This document shows, piece by piece, positions 23,819 through 35,757 of a DNA stretch of 64,000 bases (position 1 is the first letter of the stretch; each line of letters begins with the position of its first letter). Both the position numbers and the translations under genes were made by a program. Source of the DNA: Pseudorasbora parva (Eukaryota > Chordata > Actinopteri > Cypriniformes > Gobionidae). The DNA lies in contig NC_090191.1 of assembly GCF_024679245.1 (NCBI RefSeq), positions 2,810,778-2,874,777 of the forward strand. Reading direction: 5' to 3'. Under the pieces are notes generated by a model. It was not told the origin of the DNA. It did not search any database and saw only the letters and a list, made by a program, of their open reading frames with translations.

Positions 23819-23990
23819 ATGGCGTTTATTAAAGAGGAGAGTGAAGACGTGAAGATTGAAGAAACATTGAGAGTCAAACATGAAGAAACTGAGGACCAAA
23901 CAAAGATGGCGTTTATTAAAGAGGAGAGTGAAGACGTGAAGACTGAAGAAACATTGAGAGTCAAACATGAAGAAACTCAAGAGCAAACAG
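23819..23990 (+). CDS. FiNZ gene B, exon 2: two tandem FiNZ modules
   Basis: Same 172-base, phase-1 exon as in gene A, from ATG 23819 to the GTTGGT donor at 23991. It has two 29-residue modules. The second reads V-K-T-E in place of V-K-I-E, which still keeps a psi-K-x-E match, and its end is T-Q-E-Q-T. Confidence 0.85.
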
Positions 23991-24194
23991 GTTGGTTTCA
24001 TTCTCAAAGCTGAACTCATGTCAATTTTCAATTTTTAAATTTGCTTTATTAGCCTGACTGCAGTTTGCGAGTTGTTGGTTGCTTGGTAACAGACCTGATT
24101 TCCTAACTACAGATAAGATGAGATTTTGTAAGATAGGATAAGAATCCTGAATCAAGTTAAGATTTGCTTCTGTAATACGAAATTGTGAAAAATC

Positions 24195-25424
24195 CTAAAT
24201 TAACTTATCATATCTTAAGGTTAGACCTAAGATAGTAACATTTCTGTAATACTCCCCCTGGTCGTGAAGGCCAGAGGTAGCAATCATGGATCCACCAGCC
24301 CAAAATGTAGCTGCGGACAAGCAGACATAAGAAGGGCTTAAAGTGGGTGAGAGAGCCTGGGTGGGAGTCCAGGATTCTGGTGCTGGTGTCTTCAATGTAC
24401 TCTTTGGACTCTGGACAGAAGACTGAGTAATCTCTGGACTCGGAACGGTAGACAGAGTCCTCTTTCAATGTTCTCTTTGGACTCGGTATGGGAGAATGAG
24501 TCCTCTCTGTACTCTGGATCCCTCACTGGACACATGTTGCGGGAGGCTGATCAGAACAAAAGTCTTTAAGCTGGTGTTCCCTCACCAGGTTATATTCTTG
24601 ACCTAAAGACAAGCCTGTAGGTCTGCACTCTTCAAAACCGCTTTCCTTGTCTGACAGAAGACTGGTGACATGGTTGAGGGTTCTATCCCTTGGACTGAAC
24701 CACAAATAATGTAATCAATGTACCTCATCAAAGAGCATGTGCTGGCATTGGCTGGTAATCATCTGACATATGGATTGTCTAAACCGCTCCAAAGAATCAT
24801 CTTGAGGGTCGCATTGTTCTAGGGCACCTGGTCTGTAAGTTCGAGGAACGCCTTGATATATTCATCGATGGGGCGGTGGTCCTAGGAGATCTAGAGAAGC
24901 AGATTGGCTGGGCTCTGTGGGATAGGGAACATGTCCTTTTCACTGTGGTCTGTTATGGGTCCTGTCTTCCGTTACAGAAGCACACTTGGAGACAGAAAGA
25001 ATGCGGTGCAAGGGTGATTTATTGACAACACTTAAGTAAATCAAATGAATGCAGGGAAGTATTGAGAATCTTGCAAACGGTTGGAGTGAGGAAGGAAAGG
25101 GAGTGTGTGGATGGAGAGGGATCAGTCAAGAAGCACAAACCTTATTGCAACTATCTGGAACACTCAGAAAGTCTGGAAAAGGGAGATCGCTGGAAGTAAT
25201 CTTAGTTTGCACAGTTTGGTCACTTGGAACATCGTCTGGAGAGTACGATAAGTGTCACTTCACACAAACGAGACCGGACCCCTGACTGAGGTGAGGTGTG
25301 TGCTTAAGTAGTGGCGGGCTGGGTGTGTGAACAAGGTGCAAGTATGAGTGATTATGAATTGCATGCAGGTGAGGGCCAGGGAGGATGTTGGGAAATATTG
25401 CAATGACATGGTGGATTTGTAACA
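24195..25424 (-). mobile_element. LTR-retroelement fragment with gag-like frames (gene B intron 2)
   Basis: Minus strand. A 474-base segment at 24951-25424 is bounded by TG and CA with an AATAAA match in that orientation, so it is probably an LTR. Beyond it are broken gag-like frames; one segment, clearer in the second copy at 41041-42157, reads like a retrotransposon gag (S-Q-D-H-R-P-I-x-E-Y-I-K-E-F). No pol or second LTR is present. The same fragment lies in intron 2 of gene C. Confidence 0.5.
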
Positions 25425-26063
25425 GTTTGTTAATTTTAGTTGCATACTTTGTTTTTGTTTTTTCAATAAAAGCTTACCTTATTTGAAAGTCAGAAGAGCT
25501 TGTTTTCAGAAAGGTATGGCCATTTGATTTTACTGGAAATGGTTTGCTCTAGAGAAAAGTGTTACTGTTTAATTACTGGGTATTTAAAAAGAAATCATAG
25601 TAAATTATGAAATCAGTTAATATCTTTTCAGTTCTTTTTTCTGTAGGCAGCACTAACTGCATTTAAGCAGCAAGAAGCTAACCATCTATTTGATAGAAAG
25701 GCACACTGCATCTGCTAGACTACAAGGAAGTGGAGGGGTCTGCAGTTAAAGGCCTGTTGTACTCCTTTAATTCCCCAAACTGCACAGCCCTATATTCCAA
25801 ACCACTTCAATAACACCTGTGGCAGTGTCCTAAACACATTGACTCCAAACATGAAGAGTTTGGAAATTGTTTTAAAGAATGTAAATGGTTACAAATAATG
25901 GAAAAAATTTCTGAGATTAAATGTAACCCCTCTTTCTGTAGCTTAGATGGTATAGGATCTAGCAAACATGTTTTTGGTTTTGATGCCTTAAATGTTTTAA
26001 TATCTTGATGTCTGTTGTTTTGTGCCATTAAACTGGGGTTAACTTGTTTTTTGTCTCTTTTAG

Positions 26064-26794
26064 ATCTGATGGCTCTGAAAGTGGAGAGTAAAGACCTAAA
26101 TGAAATGGAAGAGAAAGATATGAATGGGCAACATCATGATTTCATAACTGGAAAAAAATATTTTAGTTGCTCACAGACTGAAAAGATTTCCTCAGAAATC
26201 ACTCAAAAGCCTGGAAAGAGTTTAATTAAAAAGCGACACCCTAAATTCCAAATGAAATTTCACACTGGAGTGAAGCCTTTCATCTGCCAAGAGTGTGGAA
26301 AGCATTTCACACATAAAGTGAGTCTTAATGACCACTTGAGAATTCACTCTGGAGAGAAGCCTTACACCTGCCAACAGTGTGGAAAGAGTTTCGCTCAAAA
26401 AAGAATCATTGCGCGACACATGAGAATTCACACTGGAGAGAAGCCTTACACCTGCCAGCAGTGTGGAAAAAGTTCCACTCAAAAAGGAAACTTTGAGCAA
26501 CACATGAGAATTCACACTGGAGAGAAGCCTTATACCTGCCAAGAGTGTGGAAAGAGTTTCACTCAAAAAAGAACCTTTGCGCAACACATGAGTATTCACA
26601 CTGGAGAGAAGCCTTATACCTGCCAACAGTGTGGAAAGAGTTTCGCTCGAAAAGGACACCTTGCGCGACACATGAGAGTTCACACTGGAGAGAAGCCTTA
26701 CACCTGCCTACAGTGTGGAAAGAGTTTCACTCAAAAAGGGAGTCTTAAATCCCACATGAGATTTCACACTGGAGAGAAGCCTTCTTCTGAATGA
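26064..26794 (+). CDS. FiNZ gene B, exon 3: six C2H2 fingers
   Basis: Terminal exon after the TTTTAG acceptor (26063). The joined protein continues D-L-M-A-L-K-V-E, then an acidic linker, then six intact C2H2 fingers with TGEKP linkers, ending S-S-E before TGA 26792-26794. Helix residues differ between fingers (for example R-x-H-R and Q-x-N-Q), and finger 3 has Ser for the usual Phe. With the FiNZ exon this is a complete coding unit of about 300 residues. A likely nuclear DNA-binding repressor; the target is unknown. Confidence 0.88.
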
Positions 26795-28250
26795 GTACAT
26801 CATCTTCTGATCAAAACACACATGAGGAAGATGGAGTAAAACAAGCGATCATATCTAAGCAGATGCAGATGCAAAATAACATGATCATCAACATTAAACA
26901 TCATATAAATCAAAACAGCCCATAATGTTACTGAACGAAATGTGGACTAGGGCTGTGCGATTAATCGAAATCATAATAAAATCGCAACTTGAGCATGTGC
27001 GATTTCTAAATCGCTTCATAACACCATTATTTTCCTGCTCCTGGCCCTAACCTCCCAGTATGCTATCCGCACCAATCAGAATGCAGCGTGCCTAAATTGA
27101 GTGCGAGAACGGAACAGACCGGGCGCTGGGAAACTTACCAATTTTGTAGACTTAAGTCTGGGTTGTTTTTTTGTTTTTGTTGTTTTGATAACCCACATTA
27201 ATCAGTGATGCGCGGGTTGATCCAAAATGAGCGAGTGCCTGCGGTCATCACCCGCGGACGAGTCATCCAAAAATATTTTTAATGATATTCAGGTCGCAGT
27301 CGGTCGGGTCGTTTGAAATAAAGATGCCAAATTAAACCTTTGTAATTTATATAGTAGCCTACAAGACACAATTTACTATGAAATCCTTTGATAAGTAGGA
27401 TCCTCTGCGTTCCAGCATAAGTGCAGCGAGTGACACACATTCAGCTCTGCAGGTCGAGTTATAGAGGCGAGAATTAAACCGGCTCAACCCAGGGACGGTC
27501 GATTCAATATTATTTCTACACAGTGCGAGGAAAGCTAAAAATAAGTAGGCTAATTTACCAACAGCACCTTATAGCCCTTTTAACCCCTTTTCTGACGCGG
27601 GACAAAATGCCCGATTGGCGATATCCCACGTTGCAATGGCATTGTACCATTTTAATAGGCTACTTTTAAACGCATAGCTCAGTAATGTCAGATTTATGTG
27701 TTTTCTGAGAGAGGGGTGGGATTAGAGCCCTGCACGAGCCTCATATCTAGGCTTTAGCCCGCCATAAACTTATCTAGGGGAAATAGTTCCGTTTTGTTTT
27801 TAATGTAAAATTAGTTATATTTCGTTTCTTCATTAAGTTATTTTGAAAAATGTTTAGAGCAATTTTTTGTTTGTTAAATTAAAGTTTTAATTTTTTTAAA
27901 TGACGGACAGCAACCGACAGTGAGTTAACCGCATGTTTAATAAATTTAGCCTCTCAAATCAACTCTTGACTTGTCTTGCCTATGATAAAATCCATAGATA
28001 TAAAACACTTCAAGCATCACAATGTTAGTTCATTTAGCCTACTATTACCACCACAGTAAAAGGCTTTTTTGACGAGCGGAGGCAGGCTGATGCTCCTCGC
28101 AATTGCGCTTGCAAATGAAACGAGCTAAACAAATAAAAATAAAAATCTCCTCATTTAACGGAGTTCACTTCAACGAAAGAAAAAGTTTCATGATGCATTT
28201 TATTCAGCATAGCAGCTCATTTCAAATTAAAAGACCACAATATGAGAGAG
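26795..28250. other. Gene B 3' flank and fragments of hAT-like repeats
   Basis: The first ~150 bases match the gene A 3' flank, then homology stops sharply at about 26946. There TAGGGCTGTGCGATTAATCG, a style of end seen in fish hAT-like repeats, begins. A second end-like phrase, CAGTGATGCGCGGGTTGATC, starts at about 27205. Opposite ends were not found. No coding region recognised. Confidence 0.4.
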
Positions 28251-28259
28251 CGACCTAAG
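28251..28259. repeat. 9-bp target-site duplication, left
   Basis: CGACCTAAG, repeated exactly at 32398-32406 just outside the right end of the transposon. Confidence 0.85.
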
Positions 28260-28537
28260 ACCTGCGTGAAGTTGGCCCCCACCCAACGCAAAACTTCGGC
28301 AAAATAGTCTCAATCGTTTGTGCTCCATTTGTGCCATAAAATGTTTTGTTTGTGCTGGTTTGGTTTTTAAGATATTAAAAGAACATTTATAGGTCATTCT
28401 GAGGTCACTCAGCCCCCCACAAGCTCCAAATTTGTGCCGGTAAAATTTCCGTTTGTGCTGCTTCCATTTTTAAAATATTATACATTGAATTATAGACGAT
28501 GACGTCACCAGCCCACCAACCTGCTCCAAATTCACCT
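28260..28537 (+). repeat. Left terminal inverted repeat of MULE
   Basis: Starts ACCTGCGTGAAGTTGGCCCC and is the reverse complement of 32109-32397, with some indels. It contains repeated sub-blocks (TTTGTGC...TTTGTGCTG then a T-rich ATATT stretch) and one TGACGTCA at 28500-28507. Confidence 0.9.
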
Positions 28538-29096
28538 TAAAGCACAATTTCCCCTCGGTTTGAACATTTTTTAGGAGTCGAATTGCAAAAGACTTTGTCA
28601 AGGATAACCATCACATAATTTGTTTAATAAACAATTTTTTTTACTCCATTCACTGGTCTCTCCTGATTTAACGTTTTAATTATTTGCAAGGGGTTTCATC
28701 TGCTGCACTTCACTCCCACCACTAGGTGCAAGTGACACACTAGTAGTGGAAATTAGTTAGTAGAGGAAAAGTTGATATAAAAATCAATCTACAAAAGTCG
28801 TTGCTAAAACAAATCTGGCAAATGTAAGTACAATGTTTTACACTGTCAGTTAGAATATTATTTGTTAACTTAAAGATTAATGGTACAGCATTCAAAAGTT
28901 AAGATTGTCAAGGTTTATTGAACAGAAAACTCAATGATAATACAACTACGAAATGGTAAGTACAGCTGCCAGTTAGTTTTTTAATACATTGTGCAGCTAG
29001 GAGTCAACCTATCCTTATATTTCAACAAATACAGTAATACATACATTATGTAAACTGTACATGACATTTGAGTCAGGATTATGTCAGTAGGTAATT

Positions 29097-31183
29097 ATGT
29101 TTATGCCCAAGAGACAAGCAGTCAACAGAGATTCCATTTTCACAGTCTTGTGCTCATCAAAAGAGGCCATAGTACAAAATGGCAACATAGCTTCTCCTAA
29201 TCAAAGCATCTGGACAGAGCTTAGTAAGCAGCTAGAAAACAAGATAACTGCAAAGGCTCTATACACTTTTGTTAAACTAAACAGGCACAACATCTGGACT
29301 GCTTTAGGGTTTACTTGTGAACGTGATCATGAAACAAGTGGCAGTAGTGATAACACTGATTTCGAGCCAGGGTCCCTTTCCCCTAGACCAAAAGATGCCT
29401 GAACTTTTGATCTTGAAGTTCCATTTCAGAAATGGATTGAATTCACATAAAAAAGGGAATACACAATTTTGAAGCCGGGCATCTGGACGCATGTGATAAA
29501 TCATCTCATTTGGCAAGAAGTGAAATGCCCCTGCACAGTTGTCTTTAAAAGAGCCAAGGTCTATCCATCAACCACAGATAAATATATAGAAATCAGAGGC
29601 AACTTTAGGGAGTGTCGTAGCCACATTCACATAAAATGTGACAGAGAGCCTGAAATCAACAGCCCAATGGTGTTCAAAACACTGATGACTCCCTGCACAC
29701 TGGCTGTTCCAAACGTGCGATGTCTTGGTAACTTGCGTTTGCAAATATCCAAAGAACTGTGTGAGGGTAGAATGGAGCCGCATGTGTGGAGGGCATCAGA
29801 AGCAGCAAAGCTGATGGAGTTTGGAGATCCTGAACCGAGCCATCTGCCTAATTTGGCCTCCCTGCGCAAAGCAAAGCAAGCGAGAAATGACATAGAATTA
29901 GGTGAAAAATACTCCTTAGGGACTTAGGGACCCAATTTTGTCACTAGAGATGTTACTACTACAAGTCATTATCAAAGACATCTACTAACCCCAATGTGAG
30001 TTTTGATGCAACTGGCTCAGTTATGAGGAAACTACAGAGACCAAGTAGTAAATCTGGCCATATATTTTTATATCAGGGCGTTCTGGCGGGAGATGAGAAC
30101 TCAAGTGTCCCAGTGGTGCAAATGTTGTCAGAGAGACATGATGTTAATGCCATAACACATTGGCTGAGAGAATGGATACGCGCAGGTGCACCAACACCGA
30201 AGGAGGTTGTCAGTGACTTTTCTCTGGCTTTGCTCGGAGCTCTGGTCAAGGCTTTTACTCCTCATCCTGATCTGAAGACCTACGTCAATGAGTGTTGTGG
30301 TGTCTTACTCTGCAAACAGTCAGCAAAAGTGCCATCTTGTTTTGTTCGGGTTGATGTTGCTCACTGCATCAAGATGATCTGCCAGTGGGACTGCCTGAAG
30401 AAGAAACCACATCACGTCAAAGATTTTTTTGTGAGGTCAATGGCACAGCTTCTCATGTCACAATCTATGGATGATGCAAGAGAGCTACTACGCAGCATTA
30501 CTGTTGTGGCTCTCAGCGAAGCAGAGGGCAATGACAGCTCTGGAGCACCCCTCATATCAGAGAGCTGCAAGAAACACCTGAAAGCCAGAATTGCTGAAGA
30601 GTGTGTCATCATTCCAGGTGTGGAGGGTGAGGACCTGGAAGAAGTGGATCCATGTGACCAAACACAGACAGACCTACGGCAGTGGGTGACAGACATATGT
30701 GAGGAGAGCAGGTCACTTGCCGTGTCTGATGGTGATCATGACAATATGCACTTTCTCCCAGAGATTATTCCCAATATAATCTGGCTTGCAAGTTACTTAC
30801 CACTCTGGGCAGGAGTAATGATCCCTCACTACCGAAGCACCAATATCACAGCAAGTTCCGCCAATGTTGAAGCAGAGTTCAAAAACATCAAACACGGCCT
30901 TTTCAAGCATGAAAACCTGCCTATTCGGGTGGATCAATTCATTGCTCGACATCTGTCCTTCATTGAAGGCAACATGCAAATTTGTTCTGCTAAACAGAAA
31001 GCTGGGGAAAAAGGTGAAGAGGATACAGCCGTTTCAACAGTGATCACGACAGACACCAATCCACTACCCACCACAACCTGTAGTGATGGAAAGACAGAAA
31101 TGGGCAAACTGAAAGTAGATCGGTTGAAAAATGGAAAAATCAACAGCCTGTTAAACTCAGGAAATCAAGAGTCTCTGTGCTGA
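29097..31183 (+). pseudogene. MULE-like transposase, broken frames
   Basis: Frame pieces, in order. 29097-29402 is an N-terminal region with a W-x-E-L and K-A-L-Y-x-x-V-K pattern. 29469-29927 is in the same frame after stops at 29400 and 29448. It has a C-P-C...C...H-I-H-I zinc cluster like the WRKY/FLYWCH-type fingers of MULE transposases. After a frame change, 29996-31183 is a 395-residue stretch beginning S-F-D-A-T-G, with V-V-S-D-F about 70 residues on and A-E-F-K-N-I-K near residue 295. These acidic residues are plausible DDE positions. C-x-x-x-x-x-H-C-like residues lie between. It ends at TGA 31181-31183, where a one-base shift leads straight into the peptidase frame. One of the two early stops could instead fall in an intron. 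Confidence 0.7.
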
Positions 31184-31955
31184 ACACATGTGCATTCGAT
31201 GCTTTTTGTCAGTGCTTATGTTGTGCTTTCTGCGACAGTGTCACTTTTGAAAATATTGTTTGCGGTGAGGATTCCAACAACCTCCTCCAGCTTGTGAAAT
31301 CCATCACCACAAAGGGTCTGAATGCACAGGCCTACATACAGAGGGCAGAGCTGGTGAGTGGAATATTCAAAGCTGTCCGATTGAAATCTGGTGCTCTTCA
31401 AATCGACGCACAGTGCCCCATCTCCACTATCGTTGAAAAGTCAATGACAAAACATGCGTGTGTTTCCTTCACAAAAGAGTTCTCCTCACAATATTGTGGT
31501 CTCAGCAAACAAGTCACAAGGGAAACTCCATTAGTTTGTACTTCTGTTGCTGTACTACAGGCTTCTGGCATGGCTCATCTTCAGACCCCGGTAGAAGAAG
31601 GCCTTAACCTTCCGGATTCCCCCTGCCTCAGGCCAATCCAAAGTCCATCACAGTGTCCCTCTGCATTTCCACAGGGAAAGAGCTCTGTGCTGGAAAAGTT
31701 TCTCACAGTTACAGTCTGGGAGAACTTATGTGGGTTGACACTGACCTGGGAAGCAACTCCACAGAATTTGCTTTGCGTGAATTTCCCTCTAATTTGATGC
31801 TCCAAGGAGAGAGATTTACTTTAAGGGCAGTCATTGCTTTCAGAGGAGGCTTAACCCAGGATGCTCTTGGACATTATGTGGCCTACTGCAGGAGGTCTCC
31901 ATGTGTCTGGGAGATGTATGACGAACTGAGAAGTGGAGTGGCAGGAGCTTTTTAA
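31177..31955 (+). pseudogene. USP-like (C19) cysteine peptidase domain joined to transposase
   Basis: Two overlapping frames (31177-31797, 31653-31955) carry the two signature boxes of ubiquitin-specific proteases. Near the start is N-T-C-A-F-D, like the Cys box, with the catalytic Cys about four residues in. Near the end is G-H-Y-V-A-Y-C-R followed ~10 residues later by W-x-x-Y-D, like the His box. Box order and a spacing of about 240 residues are compatible with a compact C19 domain. The first frame runs directly on from the transposase apart from a one-base shift, so the intact parent probably made one fusion protein. A SUMO/Ulp-type peptidase is the main alternative, but the His box fits USP better. 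Confidence 0.62.
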
Positions 31956-32108
31956 AAGTTGAAAAATGCACAGTAAGTGAATGCTACTGTTTAATGTAAT
32001 TTGGTTTGCCGTTTGAATCAGGTTAACTTATGTATTGTTAAAAAAAGAAAGCCACAAAAACAAAACTTTTACCTGCACAAACGCAGCACAAACTAATGAG
32101 ACTATTTG

Positions 32109-32397
32109 AGGTGAATTTGGAGCAGGTCGGGGGGCTGGTGACGTCATCGTCTATAATTTAAAAGTCCAATATTTTAAAAACGAAAGCAGCACAAACAAAC
32201 CTTTACCGGCACAAACGATTGAGACTATTTGGGGTGAATTTAAAGCTTGTGAGGAGCTGAGTGACCTCAGAATGACCTATAAATGTTCTTTTAATATCTT
32301 AAAAACCAAAGCAGCACAAACGAAAATTTTACGGCACAAACTAACAAGACTATTTTGCCGAAGTTTTGCGTTGGGTGGGGGCCAACTTCACGCAGGT
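32109..32397 (-). repeat. Right terminal inverted repeat of MULE
   Basis: Reverse complement of the left end. It has a TGACGTCA at 32139-32146. A third, more diverged copy of the sub-block continues inward to about 32060. Confidence 0.9.
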
Positions 32398-32406
32398 CGA
32401 CCTAAG
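32398..32406. repeat. 9-bp target-site duplication, right
   Basis: CGACCTAAG, identical to 28251-28259. Confidence 0.85.
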
Positions 32407-33720
32407 CACTGGTAAGATCATTTAGTCTCATTAATAAATATATTTATATATTTTATTTATTTATTTATTTAGGCCATTTGTCTGTTCTAGAGACGTGTTA
32501 ACTTTTCGCATTTGAATGACTAAGCACGCGATCGTGTCGTTTACTGATGTTTACTCACGCGACGATAGCCGACAGCACAGACATCTGAAGCAGTTTTACT
32601 CACCGGCTGCTTCCAAAGCAGGACCGAACCTTTATCGCTGGGACCGCTCCGTCAAAAACACACTTCTTTGGTATGATTTGGTAAAGTCCTGACAGCAGTG
32701 ACTGTAGAGATCCACTTTGAGACGCGACTGAATTGATGTTGTGAAGCTTCCCGTCATTTCTGCGTTCAAATCGGTTCAAATGGAGCGCTACCTTCCCGGA
32801 ATGCTGTGCTGAAGCGTTGAAGTCGCTCGACGTCACCCATAGGAATAAAGTGGAGTGCAGCGCGGAGTGTTTATGGGCGTGCATTTCCTCTCTCGCTCTA
32901 GTCACGCGCGCGCACCCTACCGGGAGAAGAGCCCGTACGGCCCATACAAGGACCTTCCGTTCTATTAACGTCAAGCCGACCCATACTCGAAAAAAACTCT
33001 CCGAAACTTGTGAGAAACCGGAAGGAGTATTTTTAACACAGAAATACTCCATCAAACGTCCAACATTAGTTTTTGAAACTTTGTCTATGTTTAGGATGGG
33101 AATCCAAGTCTTTAACAGTGTAAAAAGCTCAGTACGCATGAAACTGCATTTCACCCCCCCCTTTAATTAAACTTACCCATATTTAATTGTGTGTGCTAAA
33201 ATAAGACAGTGACCTATATCCTGGGATCATCATGGAGACAGATGAAATGCATGCCCTTGTAAAACGTATGCACTGGTACCAACAGGTTCTTCTGGTCTCC
33301 AAGAGATGACTTCCTGTGGTATCTCTTTGATGATGTGCTCGAAATTATTCCGGCACCACAGCCTGTCACTTCCCGGCACATGTAAATTCAGAAGGATGTG
33401 TGGATGCGACTCTCCCAGTCACTGTTATGATGCTCTTTTTCAGTGTTTAGCAGATCACAGAAACACTGTCACAGTGTACCACCCCGTCACATCAGTTACC
33501 ACCCCGTCACATCAGTTACCACCCCGTTACAGGGTCATTTTGTTTATAAACAAATAAAACATATAAAATGTGTTATTTGGGAAGATTAAGATATGTTTCA
33601 TGTTGTAGGTTGTTTTTAAAAAAAAGTTTGTTCTTATTAAAAATGTTGAAAATTGCAACGGCACCCGTTTCGTAGAATGACTTGAAAATGATTTCTGCAC
33701 ACAGACATTTGTGTTTAGCA
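32407..33720. other. Intergenic stretch with an unidentified repeat
   Basis: About 150 bases near 32700-32860 match 56455-56610 in reverse orientation at roughly three-quarters identity, so they belong to a dispersed repeat. The 184-codon minus-strand frame over it (33154-32600) is not conserved in the other copy and is not called. A short tandem repeat, CACCCCGTCACATCAGTTAC, about 2.5 copies, lies at 33480-33530. Confidence 0.4.
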
Positions 33721-33839
33721 TTTGACTGAATCTCACATATTAGATGTGGTTCAAACTCTTTCGTTGGTAGTTATTTGTAGCAAATCACTGACCAAAACTC
33801 ATTTAAATATGTATTGAAGAAATAAACTGATTTGTATTT

Positions 33840-33974
33840 TATTGTTTGTATGTGAATGTCTCTACACTCATCTGTGACTTGAGCATGTGATCAGGACTTT
33901 TATTTTGTAGTGGAGATGTGACGTCATAAGGCTGCGCCGCGCTCCTGCATCTGTTGTGATTCTGCTGAAGAAAG
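33840..33974 (+). promoter_or_regulatory. FiNZ gene C promoter and non-coding exon 1
   Basis: Same block as A, B and D. Homology with gene B begins at about 33724. It ends in GAAGAAAG before the GTTTGTG donor at 33975. A small deletion in early intron 1 (AAGCTTTTAAAG reduced to AAGCTAAAG) sets it apart. Confidence 0.7.
33919..33926. promoter_or_regulatory. Perfect CRE (gene C)
   Basis: TGACGTCA, aligned with the CREs of the other three promoters. Confidence 0.7.
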
Positions 33975-34329
33975 GTTTGTGTTTTAAGCTAAAGTGTTTA
34001 AATCAATAAAAACTGTTCTGGCAATGTTATAGTTTCAGCAAGAACAGTTAATGAATGTTTGATGATTGAACTTAACATTATAATGCGTTATTAACATTAA
34101 TGAACTTTTTTTCATTCATACATCTGCAACAGAAAAGTTTCATTTCTCTCTAAATTTAATGAATCAGTTTATCATAAACATGGAGAGTAAATCACATGTA
34201 AATACAATATATGCAATAAATTCACTATTATCCACAAATAATAAAACAAACAAAAAAATATTATCAAAGCAGTATAGTACCAAATCACGGACACAGTAGC
34301 ACTCCTAGAGATAATAATAGCAGAAAAAT

Positions 34330-34640
34330 TAAAAATATATAATTTACACGATTACGAGTTTGATCAGTTTTTAGCCATTTGTTTTCTGTTTAAATGTTGA
34401 GTAATTTGTACTATCCGTTAATTGAGTTAGTAGAGTATTCCAGTAATGAATGGCTTTAACTGAAAAGACTGATCGCCCAAATGTTGTCCATCTAAACTGT
34501 TCAACACAGTCTCCTCTAGTAATTGCTCTCGTTGTTCGACATTATTTTCTTTCTGCATTATAAACTGGCATAAAGGGGGATGTGCAAACACATTTAAAAT
34601 CTTAAAATATCAAGCGAACATTAACAAAATGTTAAGTACT
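34330..34640 (-). mobile_element. LINE C-terminal remnant, intron 1 of gene C
   Basis: Homologous to 9421-9690 with small deletions that break the frame. The same ancestral insertion as in the other genes. Confidence 0.5.
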
Positions 34641-35101
34641 ATCAAAACTCAATAGGTTATGTATTTGAACAGTATTGTAATGATGGTAATTATTAGAAAT
34701 ATTTTGAGTGTCTGTTTGTAAAGAGAGTCGATTGATTTTAAAGTTGTTGTGTTTGCTTGTGACCAGATAGTAAAGCATGAGCAAAAATCATAGAGTGCAT
34801 AAATAGTTTTGCTGTCTCTGTTGTTAAATATGGTCTTATATGCCTAAAGTTAGCCAAATAAAAAGTAATAAAGTTAAATGTGTTAATGTAACAAGAACAG
34901 CAAACACTAGTAATGAAAACTTCTGTAAAGCAACTGCTAATGTTCTCACTGAAGTGTAATCTATTAAATGTAATCTACAGATGAAGAAATTTAGCATAAA
35001 ATGTCTAAATATGAACCTACTAACCTAATATGAAATTGTGTTCTTTTATTAATTTGTAGTGTTTAGAGAGTTTGTTGTTGTCAAATCAGGTCATTTAAGG
35101 C

Positions 35102-35660
35102 TGGGGACACACTGCAAGTGTGCCGTGAGCATCTCAGCGTGGCGTGTCTGTTTTTATTTCGGCTCCCATGTTAACGGGTTGGAGCTTGCACACTGCCTGC
35201 GTGAAATAGAGGAAACGCCTATTTTTCACGCGACACGCGAGTGTGTTGGAAGCGTTTCCAGGCAAAATAGTATAGGAAAATATGTTTAAATGTCATTTTG
35301 ACACAAATACATAATAAATTACATTTTCAGGTTTGAAAGTCTTTAGGTTAACATAAATGCAGATATAGGCCTACTTGTAATAATAAAAAATAATCGATTT
35401 TGAAATATTGCACCTGTCAATGCAGAATAAAATATTCTGTAGCCTATTTTGCCGTCAATACCATAGATATGTATGGTCAGTCGGCTACTGCCGACGTTGT
35501 CTTTGCTGTATCAGTAGGCTATATATTTGTGTTAGGACTTCCCTGTACATCAATAGCAGCAGCAGTGCCGCGTCAGACAAGCTTCTGGTGTGCAAAGACA
35601 GAGAAAACGCCACACAGCCAACATGCAACAGAAACGTCGCACTTCTAGTGTGTGTACGGC
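35102..35660. mobile_element. Insertion in intron 1 of gene C, unclassified DNA element
   Basis: Genes A, B and D read straight from ATTTAAGG into CCATTAACTC; gene C has about 559 extra bases here. The inserted ends are loosely inverted (GGGGACACACTGCAAGTG against a CTTCTAGTGTGTGTAC end), so it is probably a small DNA transposon. No coding content. Confidence 0.55.
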
Positions 35661-35757
35661 CATTAACTCTCAGTCTGACTGACTCTCTTACCAGTGACTG
35701 AACTACTGATTTAGTTTGGATGTGTTTTTTATTTCTGTGATTATTCTTATCTCAAAG

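Larger units (their letters stand above)
28260..32397 (+). mobile_element. MULE-type DNA transposon with transposase and USP-like peptidase
   Basis: A 4138-bp element with terminal inverted repeats of about 280 bp and an exact 9-bp target duplication. Long repeats plus a 9-bp duplication are the hallmark of Mutator-like elements. The interior codes on the plus strand from about 29097 to 31955 for a transposase with a zinc-binding region and a DDE-like core, then a deubiquitinase-like domain. Frameshifts and stops make this copy inactive. The intact target duplication and well-matched ends indicate a fairly recent insertion between genes B and C. Superfamily assignment is from structure and should be confirmed by profile search. 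Confidence 0.82.

Noticed and set aside
32600..33154. 184-codon minus-strand frame
   Set aside because: Overlaps a dispersed repeat; the related copy at 56.5 kb does not keep the frame and no domain is recognisable.
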